A DNA stretch of 64,000 bases from Ulvibacterium marinum (GTDB lineage Bacteria > Bacteroidota > Bacteroidia > Flavobacteriales > Flavobacteriaceae). Positions 43,429-51,733 of this stretch are shown here, piece by piece; within the stretch, counting starts at the first letter, position 1, and each line of letters opens with the position of its first letter. The notes beneath the pieces are model-generated. The model was given only the letters and a program-made list of their open reading frames with translations. It did not search any database and was not told the DNA's origin. Location: contig NZ_RBCJ01000002.1 in the NCBI RefSeq assembly GCF_003626755.1, positions 62,001-126,000 of the forward strand. The letters are read 5' to 3'. The position numbers and the translations under genes were made by a program.

Positions 43429-44340
43429 TCAATTCCCTATTTCCTCATATGAAACAAATGCGAATCGTTTATTATCCGGTGCCCATGAGGGTACATTAAT
43501 GGTCCCTTGGCCACCGGTAAATTCACATAAGGTTCTTATGTCGCCATTGTCCAAATCATAAAGGCGTAAGGCCACCTTTTTCATGGGTGGATGTTTATCC
43601 CCTTGGTCTTCCAGATATGAAATAAAAACAAAATATCTTCCATTTGGGGAAGGATGGGCAAACCAGTTGGAATAGGAATCATCCGTTAGTTGCTGGGGAA
43701 TACTACCATCGGCTTTCATCCGCCATATCTCCATTTTTCCGGATTGCATGGAATTATAATAAATAAATTGACCGTTAGGGGAATATTCCGGCCCATCATC
43801 CAATCCCGGGGAATCCGTCAGTCTTTTTTCTTCTCCTCCATCGGAGGAAATACTAAAAATGTCGAAGTTATCATTTCGTTTTGCCGTATAGACCAAGGTT
43901 TTACCGTCCGGGGACCAGCCATGCCAATACGACGGATAATCCGGAGTGATCAATTTTGGGGTGTCTCCGGAAATGGGCATGGTATATATGCGCGAGGTAC
44001 CTGAAGTAGCCCCTTCAATTTTATCATTATTGCTTATAGCGAGGAATTTTCCATCAAAAGAAATACCATGGTCGTTGTTACAATTTTTAAGATTTCCGGT
44101 CGGTAGTAATTCCTTCTTGCTGCCATTAACGGCTACTTTGTATAACAAGCCATTTTGGTTGATAATAAAATAACTTCCGTCCAAACTCCAATTGGGGGCC
44201 TCAAAATGTGCTTGCTCCTGGAGCACTATTTTTCTTTCGTTTGTTTCGATGTCAAATATCTCAAGTGTTGATTGGATTTGTCCTGATTGGGAATACATAA
44301 ATAAAGGGAACACGATTAATGGAAAATTGAAAAGCTTCAT
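43429..44340 (-). CDS. TolB-like WD40/PD40 beta-propeller protein, exported
   Basis: The 303-residue protein has a signal peptide (about 18 residues, ending MYSQ) and PD40 repeats such as [40 protein letters not shown] and [13 protein letters not shown]. This is the propeller seen in TolB and in the N-terminal part of some peptidases; no peptidase domain follows. It probably resides in the periplasm and binds proteins or small ligands. The function is unknown. It is 87 bp upstream of the GIY-YIG gene on the same strand. Confidence 0.85.
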   Translation of the reverse strand: MKLFNFPLIVFPLFMYSQSGQIQSTLEIFDIETNERKIVLQEQAHFEAPNWSLDGSYFIINQNGLLYKVAVNGSKKELLPTGNLKNCNNDHGISFDGKFLAISNNDKIEGATSGTSRIYTMPISGDTPKLITPDYPSYWHGWSPDGKTLVYTAKRNDNFDIFSISSDGGEEKRLTDSPGLDDGPEYSPNGQFIYYNSMQSGKMEIWRMKADGSIPQQLTDDSYSNWFAHPSPNGRYFVFISYLEDQGDKHPPMKKVALRLYDLDNGDIRTLCEFTGGQGTINVPSWAPDNKRFAFVSYEEIGN

Positions 44341-44395
44341 TGTTCTTAAATATACCGGTTTAACAGAATCCTAAAGATAATGGAAAATGGTGGGT

Positions 44396-44971
44396 TTATA
44401 GTTCTCGTATGACTTTACATGGATTGCCGAAGGCAAGTACATTTTCCGGAATATTTTTGGTGACAACGGAACCCGCTCCAATGGTTGTATTATCTCCAAT
44501 GGATACCCCAGGCATTAGTACCGAATTTCCCCCGATCCAAACACTATCCCCAATAACAACTGGAAGTGTTGCCGTTAAATAGGACGTTCCTTTTTCTTTG
44601 TTTTCAATAATCCTTTCTGAGGCCTTTAATGGGTGAAGAGCCGTATAAATTTGGACATAAGGTCCAATAAGACCATTTTTACCGATGGTAATCGTATTGT
44701 TATCCAGGAAAGAGCAGTTGGCATTGATGAAGGTATTTTCGCCAATGGATATGTGTTCCCCATAATCACAAAAAAAGGGGGCTTCTATCCACACACCGCT
44801 CCCTTTGTACTTGAAAAGCTGGCCGAGCAATTCACTGCGTCGATTGGTTTCTTCAGATTCCAAACGGTTATATTCTTGAAAAAGCTTCCTCGCCCTATGA
44901 TATTGGGCGATCAATTCAGAATCTCTGGAATCATAGTTTTGTCCAGAGAGCATTTTTTCTTTTTCCGTCAT
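44396..44971 (-). CDS. Sugar O-acetyltransferase (maltose/galactoside acetyltransferase type)
   Basis: The 191-residue protein is a left-handed beta-helix acetyltransferase. The N-terminal helical cap (MTEKEKMLSGQNYDSRDSEL) is typical of the Maa/NodL/LacA group, followed by hexapeptide repeats (for example ISIGENTFINANCSFLD, TIGKNGLIGPYVQIYTALHPL with the catalytic His, and VWIGGNSVLMPGVSIGDNTTIGAGSVVTKNIPENV). It uses acetyl-CoA to acetylate a sugar hydroxyl. It is cytosolic and begins 7 bp after the small Lacal_2735-type gene. Confidence 0.93.
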   Translation of the reverse strand: MTEKEKMLSGQNYDSRDSELIAQYHRARKLFQEYNRLESEETNRRSELLGQLFKYKGSGVWIEAPFFCDYGEHISIGENTFINANCSFLDNNTITIGKNGLIGPYVQIYTALHPLKASERIIENKEKGTSYLTATLPVVIGDSVWIGGNSVLMPGVSIGDNTTIGAGSVVTKNIPENVLAFGNPCKVIREL

Positions 44972-44978
44972 ATCGCGT

Positions 44979-45152
44979 TTAAGAAGAAGCGGTTAAGGCC
45001 TCTATTTTCTTTTGTACTTCATCCGCTTCCGCATATTTGGTATCACTCGCAGAGCGATTACTTTTGGAAAGGTCGAAAGCTTCCTTCATTAATCTTTGAT
45101 ATTTTTTCTGTAGTTTTTCTACTTCCGATTTCTTCTTAAATAGTCCGAACAT
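44979..45152 (-). CDS. Small Lacal_2735-family protein
   Basis: This 57-residue gene runs from ATG at 45152-45150 to TAA at 44981-44979. The product begins MFGLFKKKSEVEKLQKKYQR and continues with a Ser/Lys-rich helical segment (LMKEAFDLSKSNRSASDTKY) and an AEADEVQKKIEAL helix; it is wholly charged and probably forms a coiled coil. It matches what I remember as the Lacal_2735 family, a small protein found widely in flavobacteria and of unknown function. It lies 5 bp after the CDGSH gene and 7 bp before the acetyltransferase gene, in one operon. Confidence 0.85.
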   Translation of the reverse strand: MFGLFKKKSEVEKLQKKYQRLMKEAFDLSKSNRSASDTKYAEADEVQKKIEALTASS

Positions 45153-45157
45153 CTGTT

Positions 45158-45592
45158 TTAATCCTTAAAATCATTTTTTGAATGTGTACCGTCGCAATAC
45201 GGCTTGTTGGCCGATCCCCCGCACCTACAAAACGCCGTTGTACGTTTTTTTTCTTCAATACTCCCATCTGCTAAAGTGACGGATAGATTCCCTTGAACCA
45301 ATAGAGGACCATTAGGGGAAACCTGTATTTGCATCTGGGATGTGGTCTCCATGTTTTCCTGGATATTTTCTTCGTCCATTTCATAGCTCAGCGCTCCAGA
45401 AGGGCATTTGGAAATCTGTGTTTTTAATTCTGCCGTACTAGCATTTTCAGCTTTGATCCATGGCTTCTCTTTAGGATTGTACACATTGGGCAACATATTT
45501 ACGCAAATTGCCGAGTGTATACATAGTTTTGGTTTCCAGACCACAGTTAACTCTCCGTTGGAGTACTTCTTTACAATTTCTCGTTCAGCCAT
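45158..45592 (-). CDS. 4Fe-4S mono-cluster domain fused to a CDGSH iron-sulfur domain
   Basis: The 144-residue protein has two iron-sulfur parts. Residues about 10-65 are the Fer4_19-type domain (CIHSAICVNMLPNVY and SKCPSGALSYEM). Residues about 105-144 form a CDGSH domain with FCRCGGSANKPYCDGTH, giving the 3Cys-1His 2Fe-2S site. The pairing is known in bacteria; the role is likely electron transfer or redox sensing. The gene starts 2 bp after the GNAT gene's stop. Confidence 0.93.
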   Translation of the reverse strand: MAEREIVKKYSNGELTVVWKPKLCIHSAICVNMLPNVYNPKEKPWIKAENASTAELKTQISKCPSGALSYEMDEENIQENMETTSQMQIQVSPNGPLLVQGNLSVTLADGSIEEKKRTTAFCRCGGSANKPYCDGTHSKNDFKD

Positions 45593-45594
45593 GA

Positions 45595-45891
45595 TTACGC
45601 AATGTTAATTCCTTTTAAAACCAATTTTTTCCATTCGGGATGACGTTTAATATACATGGCCACAAACGGGCACATGGGAACTAAAGTCAAGTCCTTTTTT
45701 TCGATGTCCTCCAAAACCGCCTTTACCAAGGAAGTACCTATTCCCTTGCCCTCCAAACCTCTTGGAACTTCGGTATGCGTTAGATAAATTTTATCCTTGG
45801 CCTTAATGTATTCTATCCTAGGAACAAGCCCATCAACATGAATTTCATATTGTTTGGCTTCCGAATTGTCTATTAATTGTAAATCGTCCAT
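45595..45891 (-). CDS. GNAT-type N-acetyltransferase (YjdJ/NATD1-like)
   Basis: The 98-residue protein is a minimal GNAT domain: YIKAKDKIYLTHTEVPRGLEGKGIGTSLVKAVLEDIEKKDLTLVPMCPFVAMYIKRHPEW holds the acetyl-CoA pyrophosphate loop (GLEGKGIG) and the final CPFVAMYIKRHPEW signature of the small YjdJ/NATD1 family. The acceptor is unknown. It lies 17 bp after the M20 amidohydrolase gene and 2 bp before the CDGSH gene. Confidence 0.93.
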   Translation of the reverse strand: MDDLQLIDNSEAKQYEIHVDGLVPRIEYIKAKDKIYLTHTEVPRGLEGKGIGTSLVKAVLEDIEKKDLTLVPMCPFVAMYIKRHPEWKKLVLKGINIA

Positions 45892-45908
45892 TATTTTATG
45901 ATCTCAAA

Positions 45909-47339
45909 TTATTTTGTTCCTATCGGCGGGGGTCCTTCGGGTATCATAGGTTTGTATACTTCGCTACCCTTACGCTGTTTGAATTCGGCTTTCACCTTTT
46001 CTACCAATTTTGGATTTTCAAAAAGGTCCACTGCGGTCATGCCCAATGCCTTGGTCGCATGAACCATTCCCTTATGGCCTATGGTCATACCTCCACAGGC
46101 CACTACTGCCCACGAATGCCACGGCGTGTCCTTTGGGGCCACTGTCACTTTTAGATTGATATTGGGAACATTCCAGCTTACATCACCAACATCCGTGGAA
46201 CCTCCTCCCGGATGTTCCTTGGTCTCTGCAAAAGGCTTTAGAGCACTATCCATCCCCACCTGAGGTTTGTTCGTAGCCTCCTGAATTTTTTTTCCAAAAG
46301 CAATTTCATCTTCGGTATAGGTTAAAGGATCCAAAAGTTCTAGGTTTTTTTGCATAATCTCACCACCGGCCCTATTGACCAAAACTTCATAAATTCCTGA
46401 AATAAGTGAAATTTTATAATCTACATTGGCCATAATGGCAGCACCTTCCGCCATTTTTTGTACCTGTTCATATACGGGCAGCATTCCCTTCCTCTTGGTA
46501 TCGCGTACCCGTACCCAAAGTTTGGAGTAATCTGGAACAACATTCACCACTTGGCCACCATCTTGGATATGGTAGTGGATACGTACCGTAGGTTTTATAT
46601 GTTCGCGGTAGTAATTTATTCCCGTTGTATAGAGTTCTAGGGCATCTGAGGCACTGCGCCCATTCCAAGGATCACTGGAGGCGTGGGCAGCCTGACCAAA
46701 AAATTCAACCTTAAAATCGACCAAGGCCAAGGAACTTTGAACATCGGCTTCTGTTACCGCTGAAGGATGCCAGCTTAAATTAACATCCACACCATCCCAT
46801 AGCCCATCCCTGACCATCCATATTTTTCCAAAGAACTTCTCCTCGGAAGGTGTTCCAAAAAATTTAATCGTGCCCTTGATCTTCCCTTGCTCCATAAGTT
46901 CCTTTACCGCAATGGCCGAACCAAGGCTTGCCGCTCCAAATAGATTATGTCCGCATCCGTGTCCCGCGGCACCTTTATGTAAGGGTTCCTTGGTCGGTTG
47001 GGCCTTTTGGGAGATTCCCGGTAAGGCATCAAACTCACCCAAAACACTAATAACAGGATTTCCGGAACCATACGTGGCCACAAAAGCAGTTGGCATACCG
47101 GCGACTCCCCTTTCCACGTTAAAACCATTTTTCTCCGCATAATCCGCTAGAATTCGTGAGGAATCATCTTCCTCAAATGCGGTCTCGGCCAGGGCCCAAA
47201 TGGAGTCGCTTATTTTTATCAATTCCGCCCTGTGCTTTTCAACCGATGCGATAATGGCCTTTTTGTTGGAGGTCAATTTTTGTCCATGGGCAATAACCCC
47301 AAGGAAAAGAAGAATTAAAAGTGATGTTCGGGTCTTCAT
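45909..47339 (-). CDS. M20 family amidohydrolase (AbgB-like), exported
   Basis: The 476-residue protein has a signal peptide ending about GVIAHGQ (residue 20). The M20 peptidase fold is shown by SVLGEFDALPGIS, GCGHNLFGAASLG (metal His), FFGTPSEEKFFGK, and STDVGDVSW near the C-terminus; the AHASSDPWNGRSASDAL lid-dimerisation segment is present. The pattern is closest to AbgB-type p-aminobenzoyl-glutamate hydrolases and related aminoacylases. An exported member probably cleaves an N-acyl or amide bond in a periplasmic substrate. It begins 9 bp after the DUF1801 gene. Confidence 0.92.
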   Translation of the reverse strand: MKTRTSLLILLFLGVIAHGQKLTSNKKAIIASVEKHRAELIKISDSIWALAETAFEEDDSSRILADYAEKNGFNVERGVAGMPTAFVATYGSGNPVISVLGEFDALPGISQKAQPTKEPLHKGAAGHGCGHNLFGAASLGSAIAVKELMEQGKIKGTIKFFGTPSEEKFFGKIWMVRDGLWDGVDVNLSWHPSAVTEADVQSSLALVDFKVEFFGQAAHASSDPWNGRSASDALELYTTGINYYREHIKPTVRIHYHIQDGGQVVNVVPDYSKLWVRVRDTKRKGMLPVYEQVQKMAEGAAIMANVDYKISLISGIYEVLVNRAGGEIMQKNLELLDPLTYTEDEIAFGKKIQEATNKPQVGMDSALKPFAETKEHPGGGSTDVGDVSWNVPNINLKVTVAPKDTPWHSWAVVACGGMTIGHKGMVHATKALGMTAVDLFENPKLVEKVKAEFKQRKGSEVYKPMIPEGPPPIGTK

Positions 47340-47348
47340 AAGATTGAA

Positions 47349-47768
47349 TTAGCTATTGTATTTCTTTTTGTAATGTTCATAGGTTGAGCGAATCAATGCT
47401 TCAAGGGTGTTCATGTCCACGTCCGACAATCTTTTGATATAAAGACAAGACTTGCCCATCTTGTATTTGCCTAACTTGGTCAGAAAGCCTTGATTACGTT
47501 TAGCACCTGCACCGACGTACAATGAAAAGTTTTGCTTGCGAGGAGAAAAACCGATACGGAGCATATCACCTTCCCTTCCGGAATCGTACTTATAGTGGTA
47601 GCTTCCAAAACCAATAATACTGGGACCCCACATAACAGGAGGTTCGTCCGAGATTTTCTCCATCAGATTCAAGAGTACGTAACTATCTTTTCTTTTATTC
47701 CCGTCTTCCAATCGATCCAGAAACTCCTGTACGGGGACATTGGTGGGTACGGTCTTGTTGCTGGACAT
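47349..47768 (-). CDS. DUF1801 (YdhG-like) domain protein
   Basis: The 139-residue cytosolic protein matches the DUF1801 family: NVPVQEFLDRLEDGNKRKDSYVLLNLMEKISDEPPVMWGPSIIGFGSYHYKYDSGREGDMLRIGFSPRKQNFSLYV is its main part, with the conserved WGPSIIGFG. The function is unknown; the fold is a small beta-sheet domain. It is between the photolyase gene (45 bp upstream) and the M20 gene (9 bp downstream) and may belong to the photolyase operon. Confidence 0.9.
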   Translation of the reverse strand: MSSNKTVPTNVPVQEFLDRLEDGNKRKDSYVLLNLMEKISDEPPVMWGPSIIGFGSYHYKYDSGREGDMLRIGFSPRKQNFSLYVGAGAKRNQGFLTKLGKYKMGKSCLYIKRLSDVDMNTLEALIRSTYEHYKKKYNS

Positions 47769-47813
47769 TTTTTGGGTCTTTGGTCGAATCCTAAATATAC
47801 TAAAAAAGGTAGA

Positions 47814-49124
47814 TCATCCTACTGCGTCTTTATAGACTTTAAGGCAACGTTCACGGGCTTCCTTATGGTCCACTATTTTTTGGGGATAGGTGCTCTCATT
47901 ATGCTCTGGGACCCATTTTGAAATATATTTTTTGTCCGAATCAAATTTGGTAATTTGGGTCATAGGGTTAAAGATGCGAAAATAGGGTGCGGCGTCCACA
48001 CCACTGCCAGCGGCCCATTGCCAATTTCCTACATTACTGCTCATCTCGTAATCCAACAGTTTTTCGGCAAAATAGGCTTCTCCCCAGCGCCAATCGATCA
48101 ATAAATGTTTGCATAAAAAACTTGCGACCAACATACGTACACGGTTGTGCATATACCCGGTTTCATTCAACTGACGCATTCCAGCATCCACTAATTTATA
48201 ACCAGTTAAGCCATTCTTCCACTTTTCGAATTCCTCTTCCTTATTACGCCAGGCGATACGATCGTATTTTGGCTTAAAAGCATTTGTTACCGTTCTGGGA
48301 TAATGCCAGAGAATTTGCATAAAGAACTCCCGCCAAATAAGTTCGTTCCAGAACACTTCATTTTTTTCCGCAATCGCTTTTTTTACCATTTCCCGAACGG
48401 AGACCGTACCAAAACGCAGATGCGGTCCCAGACGAGAAGTTCCATTTTCCTTTGCAGGGTAGTCGCGCGTATCCTCATAACTTTGTACTAAATTGGGAGT
48501 CACATTGTACCCGGGGATTTCTATTGATGATGTCTTAAAACCGATATCCGACAGAGTGAGATTGGGTAGTTTGGATTGTGTTACAAAATTTTGAAAATGG
48601 GGAATAATGTCATGGACTTTTGTATGATCGTTGGCTTTAAACCTTACCTTCCATTTCTTCATATAGGGAGTATATACCACATAGGGACTACCGTCGTCCT
48701 TGACTACTTCGTTCTTTTCAAAAATGACCTGATCCTTAAATGTCTTAAATTCTATGTTGTGCTTTGCCAGTAGTTTTTTAATGCATTCATCCCGTTCCTT
48801 GGCATAGGGTTCGTAATCACGGTTTGTATATACGCCTTGAATATCATATTCCTTTAGCAAATCTTTGTAGATGGCCTCGGGTTTTCCATAATATAAGGCC
48901 AAACCACTTCCGGATTCATTTTGAAGAGTGCCTCGCATTTGCTGAAGCTTTTTGTGTATAAACGTTACCCGTGCATCGTCTTTGGGTAGTTTGTCCAAGA
49001 TTTCGCTATCGAAGATAAAGATGGGAAGTACAGGGAAATCAGCTGTTAAAACTTTCAAAAGACCAACATTATCATTCAAACGTAAATCCCTTCGAAACCA
49101 AAAAATGCAAACTTTAGCCTTCAT
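47814..49124 (-). CDS. phrB: Cryptochrome/deoxyribodipyrimidine photolyase
   Basis: The 436-residue protein has the photolyase-like N-terminal domain (CIFWFRRDLRLNDNVGLL) and the FAD-binding C-terminal domain (TSRLGPHLRFGTVSVREM, then FFMQILWHYP, YMHNRVRMLVASFLCKHLLIDWRWGEAYFAEKLLDYEMSSNVGNWQWAAGSG). It uses blue light to split pyrimidine dimers in DNA; the class I CPD photolyase type is most likely. It follows the SDR gene by 1 bp in an SRPBCC-SDR-photolyase operon. Confidence 0.94.
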   Translation of the reverse strand: MKAKVCIFWFRRDLRLNDNVGLLKVLTADFPVLPIFIFDSEILDKLPKDDARVTFIHKKLQQMRGTLQNESGSGLALYYGKPEAIYKDLLKEYDIQGVYTNRDYEPYAKERDECIKKLLAKHNIEFKTFKDQVIFEKNEVVKDDGSPYVVYTPYMKKWKVRFKANDHTKVHDIIPHFQNFVTQSKLPNLTLSDIGFKTSSIEIPGYNVTPNLVQSYEDTRDYPAKENGTSRLGPHLRFGTVSVREMVKKAIAEKNEVFWNELIWREFFMQILWHYPRTVTNAFKPKYDRIAWRNKEEEFEKWKNGLTGYKLVDAGMRQLNETGYMHNRVRMLVASFLCKHLLIDWRWGEAYFAEKLLDYEMSSNVGNWQWAAGSGVDAAPYFRIFNPMTQITKFDSDKKYISKWVPEHNESTYPQKIVDHKEARERCLKVYKDAVG

Positions 49125-49125
49125 T

Positions 49126-49818
49126 TCAATTGATGTTCAGAGTAGATATTCCACCATCGATCCCGATTACCTGCCCCGTCATCCAACTGCTTTTATCACT
49201 TAGGAGGAAAACCGCCATATTCGCTATATCTTCTGCCTGGCCCACTCGTTTTAATGGATGTCGCTCAGCCATATTCTCTTTTTTTCGCTCGTTGCTGAGA
49301 AGTTTTGAGGCCAGTGGTGTATCTACCAAGGAGGGTGCTATAACATTCACCCGAAGCTTTGGAGCGTATTCGGCGGCCAAGGATTTTGCGAAACCTTCAA
49401 TGGCCCCTTTGGACGCCGCAACGCTAGTATGGAAAGGCATTCCCTTTCCAACGGCTACGGTACTGAAGAATACCATGCTGGCACTTTGAGCCATTTTTGG
49501 TATAATCTCCTTGACTATTTTCACCAGACCAAGAAAATTTATGCGCATGTCCTGTTCAAAGGTATGCAGGTCCATCATCTTAAAGGGTTTAAGGTTTATG
49601 CTCCCAGGGCAATATATAAAACCGTGGATTTCTTCCGGTAAGACGGATAGTTCAAAACTATCTTTGGTTGCGTCGAATGGAATGTACTCGCATTGAAGGT
49701 CTTCTAAACCCTCTTGGGAACGGGATGCAATAAAAAGGGTATGGGTTTCATGGAGTTGTTGGGCTACTGATTTTCCAATGCCGTGGGAACCCCCAATTAA
49801 AAGGATATTTTTCTTCAT
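49126..49818 (-). CDS. Short-chain dehydrogenase/reductase (SDR)
   Basis: The 230-residue protein is a classical SDR: NAD(P)-binding GGSHGIGKS near residues 9-17, SRSQEGL, STVAVGKGMPFHTSVAASKGAIEG with the active-site Ser and the S/K pair (the usual Tyr of YxxxK is replaced by Val in HTSVAASKG), and IAPSLVDTPLAS. The missing catalytic Tyr suggests altered or lost reductase chemistry. It is 1 bp after the SRPBCC gene and 1 bp before the photolyase gene. SDR, SRPBCC and photolyase genes often occur together in light-induced operons. Confidence 0.88.
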   Translation of the reverse strand: MKKNILLIGGSHGIGKSVAQQLHETHTLFIASRSQEGLEDLQCEYIPFDATKDSFELSVLPEEIHGFIYCPGSINLKPFKMMDLHTFEQDMRINFLGLVKIVKEIIPKMAQSASMVFFSTVAVGKGMPFHTSVAASKGAIEGFAKSLAAEYAPKLRVNVIAPSLVDTPLASKLLSNERKKENMAERHPLKRVGQAEDIANMAVFLLSDKSSWMTGQVIGIDGGISTLNIN

Positions 49819-49819
49819 T

Positions 49820-50317
49820 TCAAAAAGATTTTAGGGACAGTACGTTAGGGACACCCTCTACCCTCCCGAAGAGTTCGGTAAGCTTTTGTTCGCGATATTT
49901 GAAAATCTTTGTCAACTGCTTTCTTACCAACAATGGATGTGCCCATTGTCCTAGAATACCGAACGGGACTTTGTAGTCAATAATATCCTCCATCTCTACA
50001 CCATCATCAATTGTTTTCAAAAAATGCTTGTGATGCCAAAGTGCATAAGGACCAAAACGCTGCTCGTCCACAAAATACGATTCATCAATAACATGGGTAA
50101 TCTCGGTTACCCATTTAGTGTTGTAACCCGGAAAAGGGGACACTTTGTATTGTATAATCTGACCTGGAAACATGGAGCGGTCAGCTCCGGTAAGTATCTT
50201 GAAACCCATATGGTCCGGTGTAATTACTTTTAGATTGGCAGGGCTTGATAAGAAATCCCAGGCTTCCTTTTTTGTAATGGGCAAGGCCTGCTTGGAATGT
50301 AACTGGTATAGTTTCAT
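49820..50317 (-). CDS. SRPBCC (START/Bet v1-like) family protein
   Basis: The 165-residue protein has the helix-grip fold of the polyketide cyclase/ligand-binding superfamily: SKQALPITKKEAWDFLSSPANLKVITPDHMGFKI at the start and FGPYALWHHKHFLKTIDDGVEMEDIIDYKVPFG later. The internal cavity should hold a hydrophobic ligand. It is the first gene of the photolyase operon; a promoter (50331-50359) with an overlapping inverted repeat lies directly upstream. Its role is unknown. Confidence 0.88.
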   Translation of the reverse strand: MKLYQLHSKQALPITKKEAWDFLSSPANLKVITPDHMGFKILTGADRSMFPGQIIQYKVSPFPGYNTKWVTEITHVIDESYFVDEQRFGPYALWHHKHFLKTIDDGVEMEDIIDYKVPFGILGQWAHPLLVRKQLTKIFKYREQKLTELFGRVEGVPNVLSLKSF

Positions 50318-50330
50318 AACGGAGTTTGTA

Positions 50331-50359
50331 CAAATATAGAATCAAAAATGTTTAACAAA
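50331..50359 (-). promoter_or_regulatory. Promoter of the SRPBCC-SDR-photolyase operon
   Basis: TTTG (50359-50356), 17-bp spacer and TATATTTG (50338-50331) on the minus strand. The -7 box is exact and the leader would be only about 8 nt. Confidence 0.6.
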
Positions 50360-50378
50360 AAAATAAAAAGGTTAAACA
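50349..50378. promoter_or_regulatory. Inverted repeat operator over the photolyase operon promoter
   Basis: TGTTTAAC (50349-50356) and its exact complement GTTAAACA (50371-50378), 14 bp apart, overlap the -33 element of the promoter above. A dimeric repressor there would block transcription. Light-responsive MerR-type regulators (LitR/CarH) control such operons in other bacteria; none is encoded in this window. Confidence 0.5.
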
Positions 50379-50476
50379 AATAATAAATATAACGATTTTA
50401 CTACTTAAACCATTGAATATCATTTAGTTTGAGTAAACATTTCTATACTTTTTTTGTACATTGAAAATAAAAACTT

Positions 50477-51643
50477 TTGATAAGGATTATAGTTTCATAT
50501 TATTTTCTTTTTCTACCTGTTCTTCTTTCGGCGCAACAGGGCATACGAACAATTGGGGAACTTCCTGGAGCAGTTTCGGAAACCTCCGGACTTATTTTTT
50601 ACAACGACAGATTGATTACGCACAATGACTCCGGGAATGAGGCGAAACTATTTGAAATAGATACCACCTCCCTGCAAGTTTTTCGGGAAGTAGTTGTTTC
50701 CAATGCCCAAAATGTGGATTGGGAAGATATGGCCCAGGACGAGCATTATATTTACATAGGGGATTTTGGAAATAATTTGGGCATGCGTAGGGATTTGAAG
50801 GTCTACCGCATTTCTAAGGAAGAATATACTACTTCCGATAGGGTTAGTGCAGAAGTCATTTCTTTCGAATATGAAGACCAAGAAGATTTCTCGAATAATG
50901 GAAACAGCGATTGGGACGCCGAAGCCCTATTTGTACTAGGCAATGAACTTGTAGTACTTACCAAACAATGGCTGACCTATGGGACAACGGCGTACAGTAT
51001 TCCCAAGACTCCTGGAGTGCATATCGCCCAGATATTGGATGAATACCCGATTAATGGTCTTGTAACCGGGGCCACATTGAATCCAAATAACGATGTACTG
51101 TATTTAACAGGGTATTCGTTTACTCTTAGTCCTTTTTTGGTTAGAGTTAGTGGCATAAGTCCAAGGACTATTTTCACTGAAGATATGGTACGCATAAATT
51201 TGGATTTAGGACTTACACAAATAGAGGGTATTACTCATATGGACAACGAATCATATTTCCTTTCTTCGGAAATGTTCTCAAGAACCAATCCTTCGATTAC
51301 TACGAAACCTATTCTTTTCTCCTTTAACAACAAAAGTATACAGGCGGGGGAAGAAATTCCCATGGATGATCCGATAGATTCTGAAGATAGCCCGGAGGAA
51401 CTATTGGAAGAGCTTCTCCTTTTTAAAAGGTTTGGTTCGGATTTACTTGAATATAGACTAGCTACTGCGGAATCCGTTTATGGATATGCTATTTTTGATA
51501 CCTCCGGTAGGCGTATTCAGCACAAAATCCGTCCTGGAGTTCCAGAATCTACAATTGATGTATCCACTTTGAAATCTGCAATTTATTATCTTACCTTTTA
51601 TTTTGGCAACAAATCCTCAACTAAGCCTTTTGTTTGTCCCTAA
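50477..51643 (+). CDS. Secreted protein with a type IX secretion sorting-like C-terminus
   Basis: The 388-residue protein starts with TTG 50477; no ATG or GTG in frame would include its signal peptide (IRIIVSYYFLFLPVLLSAQ). The middle part is a propeller-like domain (ETSGLIFYNDRLITHNDSGNEAKLFEID, DWEDMAQDEHYIYIGDFGNN and GLTQIEGITHMDN) that I cannot assign to a named function. The C-terminal 70 residues (VYGYAIFDTSGRRI, then IDVSTLKSAIYYLTFYF) resemble the T9SS type A sorting signal, though the last residues are atypical. So it is probably secreted or anchored at the surface. It is divergent from the photolyase operon. Confidence 0.75.
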   Translation: MIRIIVSYYFLFLPVLLSAQQGIRTIGELPGAVSETSGLIFYNDRLITHNDSGNEAKLFEIDTTSLQVFREVVVSNAQNVDWEDMAQDEHYIYIGDFGNNLGMRRDLKVYRISKEEYTTSDRVSAEVISFEYEDQEDFSNNGNSDWDAEALFVLGNELVVLTKQWLTYGTTAYSIPKTPGVHIAQILDEYPINGLVTGATLNPNNDVLYLTGYSFTLSPFLVRVSGISPRTIFTEDMVRINLDLGLTQIEGITHMDNESYFLSSEMFSRTNPSITTKPILFSFNNKSIQAGEEIPMDDPIDSEDSPEELLEELLLFKRFGSDLLEYRLATAESVYGYAIFDTSGRRIQHKIRPGVPESTIDVSTLKSAIYYLTFYFGNKSSTKPFVCP

Positions 51644-51699
51644 GATAGGGTCACTTTTTATTTAAGACTTCCTTAACAAACCTGGCCCAGGTTTATATT

Positions 51700-51707
51700 T
51701 AGTTTTG
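51700..51707 (+). promoter_or_regulatory. -7 box for the DUF2911 gene
   Basis: TAGTTTTG fits the -7 consensus, 26 bp before ATG 51734. A matching -33 was not found. Its position makes the in-frame TTG at 51707 unlikely as the start. Confidence 0.4.
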
Positions 51708-51733
51708 TGCATAACTCAAAAACTTTAGTACTG

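Noticed and set aside
43429-44340. TolB of the Tol-Pal system
   Set aside because: It has only the propeller, no TolB N-terminal domain and no tol neighbours.
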